64,000 nt of DNA from Eudorina sp. 2006-703-Eu-15 (lineage: Eukaryota; Chlorophyta; Chlorophyceae; Chlamydomonadales; Volvocaceae), in assembly GCA_003117195.1 (NCBI GenBank), contig BDSI01000027.1, positions 866,001-930,000 on the forward strand. The letters run 5' to 3'. Positions within the stretch are counted from its first letter, which is position 1; each line of letters opens with the position of its first letter. Positions 38,931 through 49,800 of the stretch are shown in pieces. The translations under genes were made by a program, and so were the position numbers. Below the pieces are notes generated by a model. It saw only the letters and a program-made list of their open reading frames with translations. It was not told the DNA's origin and ran no database searches.

Positions 38931-41900
38931 CTACACGTCCACAAGTCCGGCCCACTCGATGTCATCGATGTCACACAGAGGCAGTCCGTCACGCAGCGCC
39001 TCGAGAGCCCGCTCGGTGATGGCCCCATCGCGTGCCCCCCGGAGGGTGATGAGGTGCAGCCGACGCAGGTTCGATAGCGCTTCCACGTGCACCAAATCCA
39101 GTGGCTCGCAACCCCACGGCAACCATTCGAGCTGACGCAGATTACGCAGACCAGTAAGGGCTGTCAACCCCATGCCCGAAAGCTTTTGCAACGTCCCCTG
39201 CTCCCTGTCGCCGGCTTGCTGCTCCTCCCCGCCTGGCGCTGGCAGGACTACCGCCTCGACCGGGCCCTCTGGTTGCTGGTCCTGAGAGACGCGCAGCACT
39301 GTCAACGCCGTCAGTGCCGCCAGGGCCGTGCAGCTGTCGTCTGTGAGGCTGGGGACAAGATTATTGATCTCCAAGCTGCGCAAGTTGGGTGCCCATCGCA
39401 CCAGCCGTGGCAGCGACACACCAGCGCCCAGGCAGACTTCTCCCAGGACCATATGCTCCAGGGCGGCAAACTCCAGCCCCGAGGGCCCGTCGACGGTCGC
39501 AGTCGCCGAGAAGTCGCTAGACGCGCGTGCACAGCAGCAGCTGCAGTCACACTTGCCGCTGCGGTGGTTCCCGAGCTCGGACATCGGCAACACGGACGGC
39601 GTGCCCTTGCCGCATGGCAACGACCGACCGTCGTCCACCGCCGGGTTCCCCATTTCACGTCCACTTCCGTCATCGTCGTACTCATGGTCCGCCGTGGGAA
39701 TGGAAGCACCAGCCGGGTCTGACAAGGCGCTGCCGCTGCACCCGACCTTCTCGATTATGGCGACCCTGGCGGCGGTCGAATTGATCAAGGTTGCGCTGCT
39801 GACGATGAGGCTGGTGAGGCTGGGCGGCAGCAAGGATACGTCCAGGGCGACTGGCGGGCCGTTGCCGCTGGAGCCACTCAGCGTGAGGGCCTCCAGGCGG
39901 CTCCAGCGCGACAAGTAGGTGCCAAAGCTTGTCGGCTGCTGTTGCCGCAGCGCCGACAGCGGCAGCCGCGAAGAAGGCCCCTGTGCGGTGCTTTGAAGCT
40001 GCAGAGCAGTAACCCCCGGCCAAGCGGACGCCAGCGACGCCAGGTCAAACTCGCTGATGGGCGGCACGACGCACTGCGCCATGCCGAATCCCTGCAGCCG
40101 AACAAGGCTGGAAAGCGCTGCCCACGGCCCGGGGGCGGGCGCTGCTGCTGCTACTGCTGCCATGGCAGAGGCTGCAAGCCGATCCTTCTGCGGCTCCCGC
40201 ATCACCTCCACGGTGGCCGCAGCAGCTGCACACGCAGCCGGAGCGGCCCTCCAGCGACAATCGTAGAAGGTCAACGAAGTGAGGGTGGTCAGCAGGGCCA
40301 GGCGGGGCACGGGGTCGGCGGGGAAGGAGCAGCACAACAGCCCCAGCTCACACAGCACTGGGCGCTCCAAGTGGCCCCTCACCACGCGCTCGAGCGCGTC
40401 CCAGTCGGTGGTGCTGCTGCCGCCGCCCGCGACGTTGTTTGCCGCGCCACCAAGGCCGTCGGGCGGCTCATCATCCAAATCTTCAAGCTCGTCCCCATGG
40501 TACGTCAGGCTGAGCCGTCTGATGCTGGAGAGAGCGAAGAGTTCGGGGATGTGCTGCGGACTGTCCAGCTCTATCCGCAGCTCCTGTAAGAGAGCGGCGG
40601 ACGCGGGACATTGTAAGGCGACGTCAAGGACCGCCTGCTGGGCAGAGGTCATCACGGGGAGCGATGCAACATGCCAGCGAGCGTCAGCACAGATCCAGAG
40701 TCAGCACAGATCCCCAACGACATACGTTCATCCTGCAGATCATTGAAGGCCTACTCTGTTCTGCTATTACCGTATCTTTGCAATTATCGGGTGTATTACA
40801 TGCGTGGTGCGGCAAGCCAACTGGTCCGCATGCAGACAGAAGCTGTGACAGCAGGGCCACATTCCTTACACTCCATCACCCGGCCCAACCTGCAACTCCG
40901 GTAGCTGCTGCAGCGCGCACACCACCGCCGGCCCCAAGGTGACAAGGCCGTCCAGCCATAGCTGGCGCAGGTGGCTCAGGCGGGACAGCGCCGCCAGACC
41001 CACATCCACTTGCCCCACACCCGACACCTCCAAGTGGAGGGATTGCAGCTGCGTGGCACAACCCAGCGCCTCCAGCTTGGCATTCGTAAATCCGAACTGC
41101 GGGAGCCCGGACAAGAGCTTCAGGTCCCGCAGCCGCGACAGGGCGGGCAGCACTGCGGTAACGTCCACGGGTTCGGGAGAGGCGCCCTGACAGTGTATCG
41201 GCAGACGAAGGAGGGGTCGACAGAGGGCACGTTAAGAGTGCAGGGGGCCAAGTCAGGGGCCAAGTCAGGGGCCACGGCACCCTGCGGGCGACAGCTATGA
41301 AATTCAATGGGTGAAATTATTAATAATATAACGATTCATGGGAAGACCTCGCATCCACGCGTGTTCCGTCAGTACTCGGACAGAGCGCGCACAGCCTATA
41401 TCCGTCAAGCAGTCCGTAAAATAATCCGTCAAACAATCCGTCAAGCAGTGATCTTCCCCAGCCCCTACCATGATGAGGTACAGCGTATCCAGCCCATTGA
41501 GTGCGGTCAGTGCGGGTTGCAGCTGCTGTAGACTGGTTCCAATGCACGGTGCTGACGAAGGTACTATGTATCGCAGCTCGAGTTTGGTGAGGCTGGTGAG
41601 GGCGTTCGGCAGACTGCGCAGCTGAGCTCCCAGCTGCTGCGCCGAAACGCGACTGCTCACGTACACTGTGGTCAGATGTAGGGAGGGATGTTTGCCGAGA
41701 GTTAAAAGGGCGGCGAATCCGTCAGTGTTACTGAAGATGCTACATGCAACTGGTCAGTGTCAAAGCGATTCGGAACCATACGGTACGACCACGGTTCACA
41801 GTTTTTCAGTTGGGCGAACCGCGTACCCCTTCACGTGCACTGCATATTGGATCAAAGACCTACCCATGACTTCGCTAAGGTTAGGTAAGCAGGTGGCCAG

Positions 41901-42472
41901 AGCGGCTACGGATTGCTGCCACACTGCATCCCGACATGCGGGTTGTGCATCCAGCTCCACCAGGTGCCGCTGGTGATCCTGGTGGCCATGTGGTAGGTGC
42001 TTCACAGCAGCCGCCACATGCTGGTGCCATTGGCGGCACACCAGTCGAGCACGGAGCAGGTCCCGCAAGGACAGCTCGCAACCGACACGCTGAATGCACG
42101 AACGAGGGGTTCGCACAGACAGCATCTTGCGGGATATACAAAACAGTTGAATATAGATTTCTGGTCAAGATTCAGGTAAAAAACGCCAAACAAAAACAGG
42201 TCGAATGTATGTCCGAAAGGCCGAGAAGTAGTTGTTGACGCCCAATTGGGATACGGTAGCTGGAAGATACACCAAATTCATGAATAATGTAGCAAGGTCA
42301 TTCGTTGGAGTCCCCTTACCTCCAAAATGTCCTGATTAAGGCTTGCCCAGGAACTTGGTCCTCCACCACCGACATCCAAGCTCATACAAAACGACGACTG
42401 CGTCACTCTCGGTGCTGCTGGATTAGGCAAGCAGTCGCTGCTTGCTAGCCCGCTTGCGGCAACCGGAGGCAT
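38931..42472 (-). CDS. F-box / leucine-rich-repeat protein
   Basis: Exons 42472-42320, 42089-41864, 41749-41469, 41186-40890 and 40637-38931 join in frame to about 887 residues. An F-box-like motif spans the first splice junction: SWASLNQDILE then RVGCELSLRDLLRARLVCRQ and WHQHV. After it come leucine-rich repeats (LRDLKLLSGLPQF, LQSLHLEVSGVG, LSHLRQLWLDGLVTL, LRSLEINNLVPSLT, LRNLRQLEWLPWG, LSNLRRLHLITLRG), broken by algal Ala/Gly/Ser-rich inserts. F-box/LRR proteins recruit substrates to SCF ubiquitin ligases; the substrate is unknown. Splice phases support each join, including exon 3 starting at 41749 after cag. Divergent from the NTAN1-like gene. Confidence 0.82.
41243..41460 (+). repeat. 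Short tandem repeats in F-box/LRR intron 3
   Basis: Two kinds: about three copies of ggggccaagtca at 41243-41274, and several copies of an atccgtcaa-type unit between about 41400 and 41450. Both lie in the intron 41468-41187. Confidence 0.7.
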
Positions 42473-42723
42473 GTACGCGCAACGAAACGAATTACAGAAT
42501 AGTTTTCACTAATAAGGAAAGATTATGGGCAGACTATCCATTGTGCCCAGAATATCTGAAGCAGAGAGAAGACGCTACCGTTACTTGCAACCGCAGTTGC
42601 TCCCGTGCAGACGACCATGAAGCTACTGGTGCCTCCGATGCATACGATCAATGCATTCACGATACTCGCTTTGATTGCTCTGGTACGTGTTATTGCAGGA
42701 CAGCAGTTGAAGAGGAGTTTGGA
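42473..42723. promoter_or_regulatory. Shared divergent promoter, F-box/LRR and NTAN1-like genes
   Basis: 251 bp between the two start codons. It contains an alternative ATG at 42617 that opens a hydrophobic signal-peptide-like frame on the plus strand, but that frame does not join the amidohydrolase frame. Confidence 0.5.
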
Positions 42724-43957
42724 ATGGTGTTGGTTCTGCCCACTTCAGGCCGCCTGGAGGACACAGGGCTGCTGGAGGCCCTTATGCAAGATCCGAAATT
42801 AAAGGCTGCGACCGCAGTATTCCTCTCGCGCCACAGCGAGCAGCCTCTGGCCGCGTCCTGCCGCTCTGCGTGTGCACTGATGGGGGAGCAGGCTCTTGTA
42901 GATTTCAGCGTCAATCCATGGCACATTGGGAGCAGTGATGCTACAACTTGCCTCATCGTTGTAGCTGTGGATTTCTCCGCACGGAAGGCATGGTATGTGA
43001 ACACCCATGTGGATGTGGTTTTGGTTGCTGTGGGAATCGGGCGTGCCCATCACGTGTTGCGAGGGAGATATGGCCCGATAGATTCATTCCGCGCGACAAC
43101 GCGTGTTAAGATCACTTGGAAGCCATGTACAGCGTCGAGGTTTGCCAACTAAGCCATGTCCTGTTTGGAACATCATACGTGCCGCGAATGTGCATCTACC
43201 AAACCATATTACCTTTGTTTGCAGGGCGGCCCACTACAACAGCACGATTGCAAGGCACGACAGAAGCATCGTGGACCTCCTACCGCAACACATGCGGCAG
43301 CCGGACCTCTGGCTCGTCGGTTCGTTCTCTGAGGAGTCGGGCGAGAGTGCTGCCACCTTGCATCACGTCCTGGAACAGCTGCAGGGGTGCAGCTTGCCCT
43401 TCCAAGTACGGCTCGCCTGCGTGGACATGGCAAACACGCGCGCCGGAGGTGGCCCCTGTGCCCTGAGCCTGACGGTAGCTTGCCTGCCGTCCGGGGATGG
43501 CAGGGATGTGGACGCTAGCCCGACCGGCTTCATTGACCGGGGTCCTGAGCTGCCGCGGCGCTTTGCGCATGACCACCTCGCCGCTGCCGACTCTGACGGT
43601 AGCCATTGCCTGCGTCACATCGTGGACACGGACACTTCCCGGCTCAAGATCCCAGGGCTACGGTGCAGGCGGGTATCACCAATTTACGTGCAATACTACG
43701 CATCCGAACTGCACTTGCCGGACGCAGTTTTCCTGAGGCGGCACAGCACAAGTCCAGATTACGAGCCTCCCAACTTCGTCAAGGATGTCAAGGACGCATA
43801 CGATTACATATTTAGACTGGCAGCGGCGGAGGCAACCGTGGTGCCCGATGCGTGGTTCGAGTGGGAAGGCATGCTGTCACCCAACGGGCAAGTTCGCAGG
43901 GGCGCAGGGGACGCGTCGCGCGGGTGGCAACCTTTTCAGTCGTCTGAGGACGTGTAA
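42724..43957 (+). CDS. NTAN1: NTAN1-type protein N-terminal asparagine amidohydrolase
   Basis: Two exons, 42724-42992 and 43225-43957, give 333 residues. The enzyme deamidates N-terminal Asn to Asp, feeding proteins into the arginylation/N-degron degradation route. Similarity to animal and plant NTAN1 runs full length: start MVLVLPTSGRLEDTG, catalytic-cysteine motif GSSDATTCLIVV (C76; C75 in mammals), LWLVGSFSEESGES, FIDRGPELPRRFAHDHLA, and HSTSPDYEPPNFVKDV near the C-terminus. The splice joins AW to AAHYNST by completing a Trp codon, using a gtatgt donor at 42993. I chose the ATG at 42724 because it aligns with the mammalian start; an upstream frame from 42442 overlaps the opposite gene. Confidence 0.9.
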
Positions 43958-44884
43958 TCTTGGGCAAATAGTGTCGACTTGCTATTGTATCATTTTTTGC
44001 TTGATTCATTTTTGCTGCACCATTGCTCCAAGTCCGGCAGGGCCCGCGGGAATGATTTACCTAACAAGAGGGCGGCACGCATGGGTCTCTCGATGCGACG
44101 CAAATAGAAAAACGTGCATGAAGTAGATACCTATTTAAGGATCGAGGTTTGACACTTCACCTAAACCGGCAAGCTTAGTGAACGGTGGTGATTTGGAACC
44201 ATTTGGCTTGTGGAAGATACACGCTTACCGTGCCAGACGCCCTCATGGGAGGGAATGATCAACAAATAATTCCCTCTCTTTTGCCGCGACTCCTTCCGGA
44301 TTTGCTGTCGGCGTGCCTTGGCAGGTGTTGTTACGCTGGAGTGCACACAGGTTGCGTGCAGGCAGGTGTGTATTGACGTGTATCAAACTCGGGTGCTTTA
44401 ACGAGGTTGGTCCCGTATATCACGCTTGCACACATAGTCACGCTTGCGCACACAGCCTCCAGCTCTGCATACAAGGTAGTACGCGCGCGTCTCGGCTCTT
44501 GAAATCTCACCAGAAAACACTCGCAAAAACACGAGGTGAGCCATATGCAAACATAGATTTCAATCAGAGCCCGAGCTTCATCTATTACCCACGAGTCCTT
44601 GCATAACCACGCTTATGTTTCAGATTGTTAAGCAAATACATGCGGCACGAAACCTGCGTAGGAAATACACCTACGAACCGGAACACACAATGTCACACTC
44701 ACTGCAAAAAGAATAGGATGGCAGTATGCCCGGAACTCGCAGGTAACAAGACAGTCGGTCAAGTCACCGAAACCAACTGCGCCACTATTTCCAACTCTTC
44801 GCTCTCCACTGGAAAAGGGTCCGGGATTAGATAACAGATCATCTAGACGCCGTGCCCGCCCAGCTGACTCCCAGTTTGTCCTGT
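43958..44884. other. Convergent intergenic region, NTAN1-like to phosphate carrier
   Basis: About 930 bp of relatively AT-rich DNA between two 3' ends; no coding or RNA gene seen. Confidence 0.5.
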
Positions 44885-46656
44885 TTACTTCTTCTTCTCC
44901 TCGACAGAGCCGGTGGTCGGCAGACCGAACGACACCTGCAGCAGGTACGTACAACCAGGCAAGGCGCAGACGTTTAATCGCCGTTTGGTTTTCACGACTT
45001 GGTGAGATACGTCGCAATCTTTGGAACAATGCGCTGGCGGGTCTGCGCTGGCGCGTCGCCACGACATCGCCGTGTCATCCCAGGCACCCGGTACCCATTT
45101 CAGCCGCCCAGCGCGATACCCCGCGGCGCCTTTATACCCTCCATTCCCTCGACAACGCCCATCCGTGTTGTGATCGATACATCGCCCATATTGCCTATAA
45201 CAACGTAACGCCCACCTAACCCCAAACTGTACCTTGAAGGCATCGTAGATGCCCCACTGCAGCCCGGTGAGCGTGCCGATCATAATGATACGCAGGCCGA
45301 GGCCGCGCGTGAACAGGGCGTACCAGCCCATCTCCTTAATGATGTCGCCCGCCGTGGCGCCCTTTTGGGCGTTAAGCTTGGACACAAGGTTGTCGGCCGG
45401 GTGCGACACGACTGCGCAGAAGACACCCGCAATGTATCCCGCAACAAACGAGACGCCCAGCTGCTCCGCCTTCGAGCACTCCGACTTCGGCTTGGGCACC
45501 ACGTACTTGTACAGTGCCTGCACAGTGTTCTCGAAGGCGCCGAACTTCATCATCGTGTATGGAATCTGGCGCCCCCACAGAGGCTTGAGGCCCTTGAACA
45601 ACCTGCAGGTATATACAGCGCACACAGACCCATGGACAAGCAGACCAGACCACGCGCCGAGCAAGGGACTGAGCACTCCATAGAAGGTAATGTTTGGTGA
45701 GCCCCCGTGATATTTTGTAACAACAATGCAGAACAGCAATGCAGAACAACGAAGAATAGCTCACCCGGCGGTGCCCTCCAGTGCAACGAACTTCGGGAAA
45801 CCGTCGGTCAAGCCGCGCGCGAACCCTGGCACGGTCTGGACCTTGACCTGTGGGGCCAGATACAAAAGCCAAAATAAGCATCGTTCCTTAGATAACCACA
45901 TGGCCCTACCCTAGGATTTACCTTGACGGCCTCGAAGGGGCACAGTGCGATGTCGGCAAAGAACTCTGCACTCGCTGAGCCCGCCAGGTAGATAGCGCTC
46001 TGGTACTTCTTTGCCAGCTCCTCGCCAGCCATATCAGAGTAAGTCCTGTGTCGGGTCACGTGGTGATGTCCTGATACCGCGCTCAAGACGTGATTGAACC
46101 GACATGGAGGCCGCCACCCGCGAAACTCACTTCTTGAAGTACTCATAAAGGCCGAACTTGCAAGCACCTTGAGCGGAGTAGCCCAACAAGGTAGGCACCC
46201 AGCCTTTGAAGAGGCCAGCCACACCCGACTCCGACACGACGACCTTGAAGCCATTCGAAATGCCCTTGTACTTTGCCGGGTTCGTCTGGATGTTGCACTT
46301 TACGACGTCCAGCGGGGTCACGCCCATATGGGTAAGACCGCAGCTCGCAACACCACCCAGAGCACAGGTCCAGTAGTATTCACTGCGCGTCGCGAAGATT
46401 GCCGACTGATGGGCAACAACGAACGCGTTGCAATACCGCTATTCGTTGAAACTGAAAACTTAAAGAAGACAAACCTGCTGTAGAGCTCGATCTTCCTGGC
46501 TGGCTCGGCAGCACTGGCTGCAACCACCTTGCTCAACACGCCCGTGTTCAGCGCTGTGCTTAGGGCAGACGGCGTGGGCATCGCCGGCTTCTCTTGCTTG
46601 GGCTGCATGGTAGCAAGCGCCGCCGAAACACTGTTAAGGCTCGGTTGCGGGGCCAT
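44885..46656 (-). CDS. Mitochondrial phosphate carrier (SLC25A3 / PHT3 type)
   Basis: Exons 46656-46475, 46382-46131, 46045-45922, 45847-45765, 45602-45233 and 44935-44885 join to 353 residues. The protein imports phosphate with protons into the mitochondrial matrix for ATP synthesis. Three mitochondrial-carrier repeats are seen, with signatures PLDVVKCNIQ, PFEAVKVKVQ and HPADNLVSKL. Family hallmarks are YYWTCALGGVASCGLTHMG, YKGISNGFKVV, KGWVPTLLGYSAQGACKFGL, PLWGRQIPYTMMKFGAFE and GTLTGLQWGIYDAFKV. The first ~60 residues (Ala/Ser/Pro-rich, MQPKQEKP) act as an N-terminal extension, as in animal and plant members. It is divergent from the Der gene. Confidence 0.96.
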
Positions 46657-46827
46657 TGTGATGAGATTGATTGCAACGGCACGTTATCAAGGTCAACGCG
46701 GCCTGTGTCAGGTCACACGTGCAAGGCTTAAATAAAATATCAATAGGATGTCGAGAGTAATTTCTGTTGTCCCATTCCACAACTGAACAACATTGCCGTA
46801 GAGGGCCCGATCCCGCGCAAATCTTCC
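46657..46827. promoter_or_regulatory. Shared divergent promoter, phosphate carrier / Der
   Basis: 171 bp between the carrier start and the first in-frame Met of the Der model. If Der starts at 46855 or 46987 instead, the region is up to 330 bp. No core element recognised. Confidence 0.45.
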
Positions 46828-49800
46828 ATGCGAATTCGTCTCTGCCTAGCCCGTATGAACGTTGACATAAACCTCAATGCACTGTTAAGGCTCAATAATT
46901 TCCCGCTCCCGACGCAAAGACAATGGGGATCCACAGCAGGTCTGCAGCTGCAAAGTCCATTTATCCAAGCCGTCGATAAATTTGGCATGCAACTCGTGCC
47001 ACAATGCCTATGCCTATTCGCGTCATCGTTGCTGGGAGGATTGGCGCGGAACGCGGCCTCGTACCAGGCGACACGGGGCCTTCGGCGTGCTGCGGCGGCG
47101 CAAGCACGTGCTCTGCAGGAGCTTGTAGACGATGAATGCCTGCCCAAGGCGAGGGGAATTGCTGTCTGTGGCGGTCGATGATAACCCAAATCAGGGAGCT
47201 ATGACGAGAGGTTCCCGGGGGATATTTGGACAGCCGGTCCATCCCAAACGTTGTACATGCAAACTCAAATAGTGGGCCATTTAGACACGCAAACTGTCAG
47301 CTGTGTCGGTAGAGCGGCAAAGGCACGACCTGCACGGATGTGTAAGTGAGATGTGGCGGGCGTCCTGAAGTGTAATTCAGCGCTGTGCTATGTTCAGGTG
47401 CAATTCAGAGGGTTTACTGCGGGCCTTCTGGCCACCTGCCGTCGTCTGCAACCTTCGGATTGCGTTATGACCCACGGGACGGTCGTCGCCTTTCATGTCA
47501 CCCAACCTCATCGCAGGTCGCATTGGTTGGCCGACCCAATGTGGGCAAGTCGGCGCTGTTCAACCGCTTGGTCAGGCGCCGCGCGGCGCTGGTGGGTGGC
47601 CGGGGTCCCAGGGCGATAGGCCGTTGGGCAACCCTTTTCCATGCATATGTGTGTGTAACAAGAAGCTCACCCATGCATGTGTGTGTTACACGGTTGGGGA
47701 TGCATAACACCATACCTGTACAACTACACATGCATATATTTAAGGAAGCGCTTGACTGGAACGGTTGCGTTCTGAGAGGCCGCGTGAGTCCTGGACTTGA
47801 TCGATCCTCCACAGCACAATCACCTGTAGCCTCTGCTGCTGCGCGTCAAGTTTCACACGCAGCGGAATTCCTGAATTGCACGGGACTCGTTTAACCGGGG
47901 CGCAATTGCAACCGATGGGTCCAAGGCATTATGTACTGTGCCCCGGCGCCACGCCTTCGTGTATCGATGCTGGAACCAGCGGCAGCTCATCTGACTTCTG
48001 CTGCGTGGGCCCGTCCGCTTGTTGCCGGTCACGGCAGGTGTACGACACTCCAGCCAGTCACGTGACCCGCGACTACCAGGAGGGCCGGGCGCAGCTGGGT
48101 GACCTGGTGTTTCGTGTCGCGGACACGTCGGGCCTGGAACCGCGAGGGGGCGCCCACAGGGGCACCATCAATGTGAGGCGGGACGCGATGTGGGTTCGGG
48201 TCACTGCGTACCGCACCTCTCGTGAGGCACTGCAGCCCTGGGCGGCAAGATCATCAGCCGCATATGGTCCGAGACTCCGAGTGCTGAGCATCTCCCGAGG
48301 AAACAATCACGGTCCAGGATCATAAGCATTAGGCAGAGCACCAGGAATTGCGGCCGCTGGTTTCGTTCCCTAGCTGATTCGTTGTTGCCGTCTCCTCCCC
48401 GCGGTCGGCCCGGGCGGCCCTGGACTTGCCCCGTAGGCTCGCGCCACCGCCATCACCGCCGCGATGCTGCGGCAGTGCCACCTGACCCTGCTGGTCCTGG
48501 ACGCCAAGTGGGTGCCGAGTTGCGCGAAAACCCCTCTCTTTCTTCCCGCCAAGCGAAGCACTGATAGTGTCCGTGCCATGCTGAGGTACCCGCGCTCGGC
48601 AGCGGGAGGCGATGCACGTGCCGCGGGTGATGTCGATCGTCCCACCTTTCTAGCCACAGGCACCCTGAAACCGTCTCTCACCCTCTGCCTTGGGCGCTCC
48701 CTAAGGTGCATGCCTGGTCTTGGCCTTGTAGCCTGCAGCTGCTACAGGGAGCTCGGCCCAAGCGAGCGTACAAAGCTTTCATGCCCCGCGCTACGTGCTC
48801 TTCCGCGCATTACAGCCTTCCTTAACCTCTTCGGAATGCTCTCATCTCAGGGACGGTGTCCTTCCCGCGGACGAGGAGGTGGCGGAATGGCTGCTGCGCC
48901 ACGTGCCGCGAGACCAGGTTCTGCTGGTGGCCAACAAGGCGGAGGGCGCCAAAGCCAGAGAAGGCAAGTGACTCTCTGCTGTTTCGGAGGGTACTTGTAG
49001 GCTCGGCTCGCGACGCAGCGGCAATGTTGCCGCTGCATTGGGAAGGGGCTGAGGCCACAGGGGTGTGGAACGACGGAAATCGCGTGGAATGGCAACGCCG
49101 AAAGCGGCAGGTCTGCCACGTTGCGCCATGTGCGTATGGCGGGAAGAGAGCGTTGTCCTTCCGGAGATATGCCCAAGAAGGTTGGGCCGTTGAGCCAGGG
49201 AATGGCATCAAAGCCAAACGCACAGGAGAAACGGGCGAGACTCGCGGTCTCAGCGTATTCGCGTAATGATCCTCACGACGCTGTTCCGCATGCACGAGTT
49301 CACAGTCGACATCCCTGGCACGCACGCTGGGTTGCTCACATGTGTTTTGCCTTCGCACTCCAACCCCGGCTCACCCGCAGAGATGCCCCAAACAGTGTAC
49401 GATTGCTACCGGTTGGGTTTCGGAGAGCCGGTGGCCGTATCAGCCACCACGGGCGACGGTCTGGCGGACCTGTACACTGCCCTGCAACCGCATATCGACT
49501 CGCTGTCGGAGGGGCTAGCGGAGGCGGCCATCCAGGCGGCTAGTGCTGCAGACCTCGGGTCGCAGCAGGAAGCCGCGGACCCGGGGCATCATGCGACGGA
49601 TGCTGAGGGGCAAGCGGCAGACGACTCGAGCCCGCGGGTGCGGCTGTCGCTGCGGCGGCCTCGGCGGCGGATGTTGTTTGGCCATTCAACGAGAGAGGCC
49701 CAGAACGCGGCGGCGGAAGCAGACGCGGAGGTCGGCGGGGAGCCCACGGGCGCCGGCGGTGGCGGTGGCGTGCTGAAACTCGCCATCATGGGGCTTCCGA

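Noticed and set aside
39087..40589. Plus-strand open frames of ~200 residues within the F-box/LRR gene
   Set aside because: Antisense to the leucine-rich-repeat exon, which has clear family character; the plus frames do not.
42617..42802. Signal-peptide-like frame MKLLVPPMHTINAF
   Set aside because: It is in a different frame from the NTAN1-like protein. A splice to fix it would need a 16-nt intron or poor sites, and NTAN1 proteins start at the position of the 42724 ATG.
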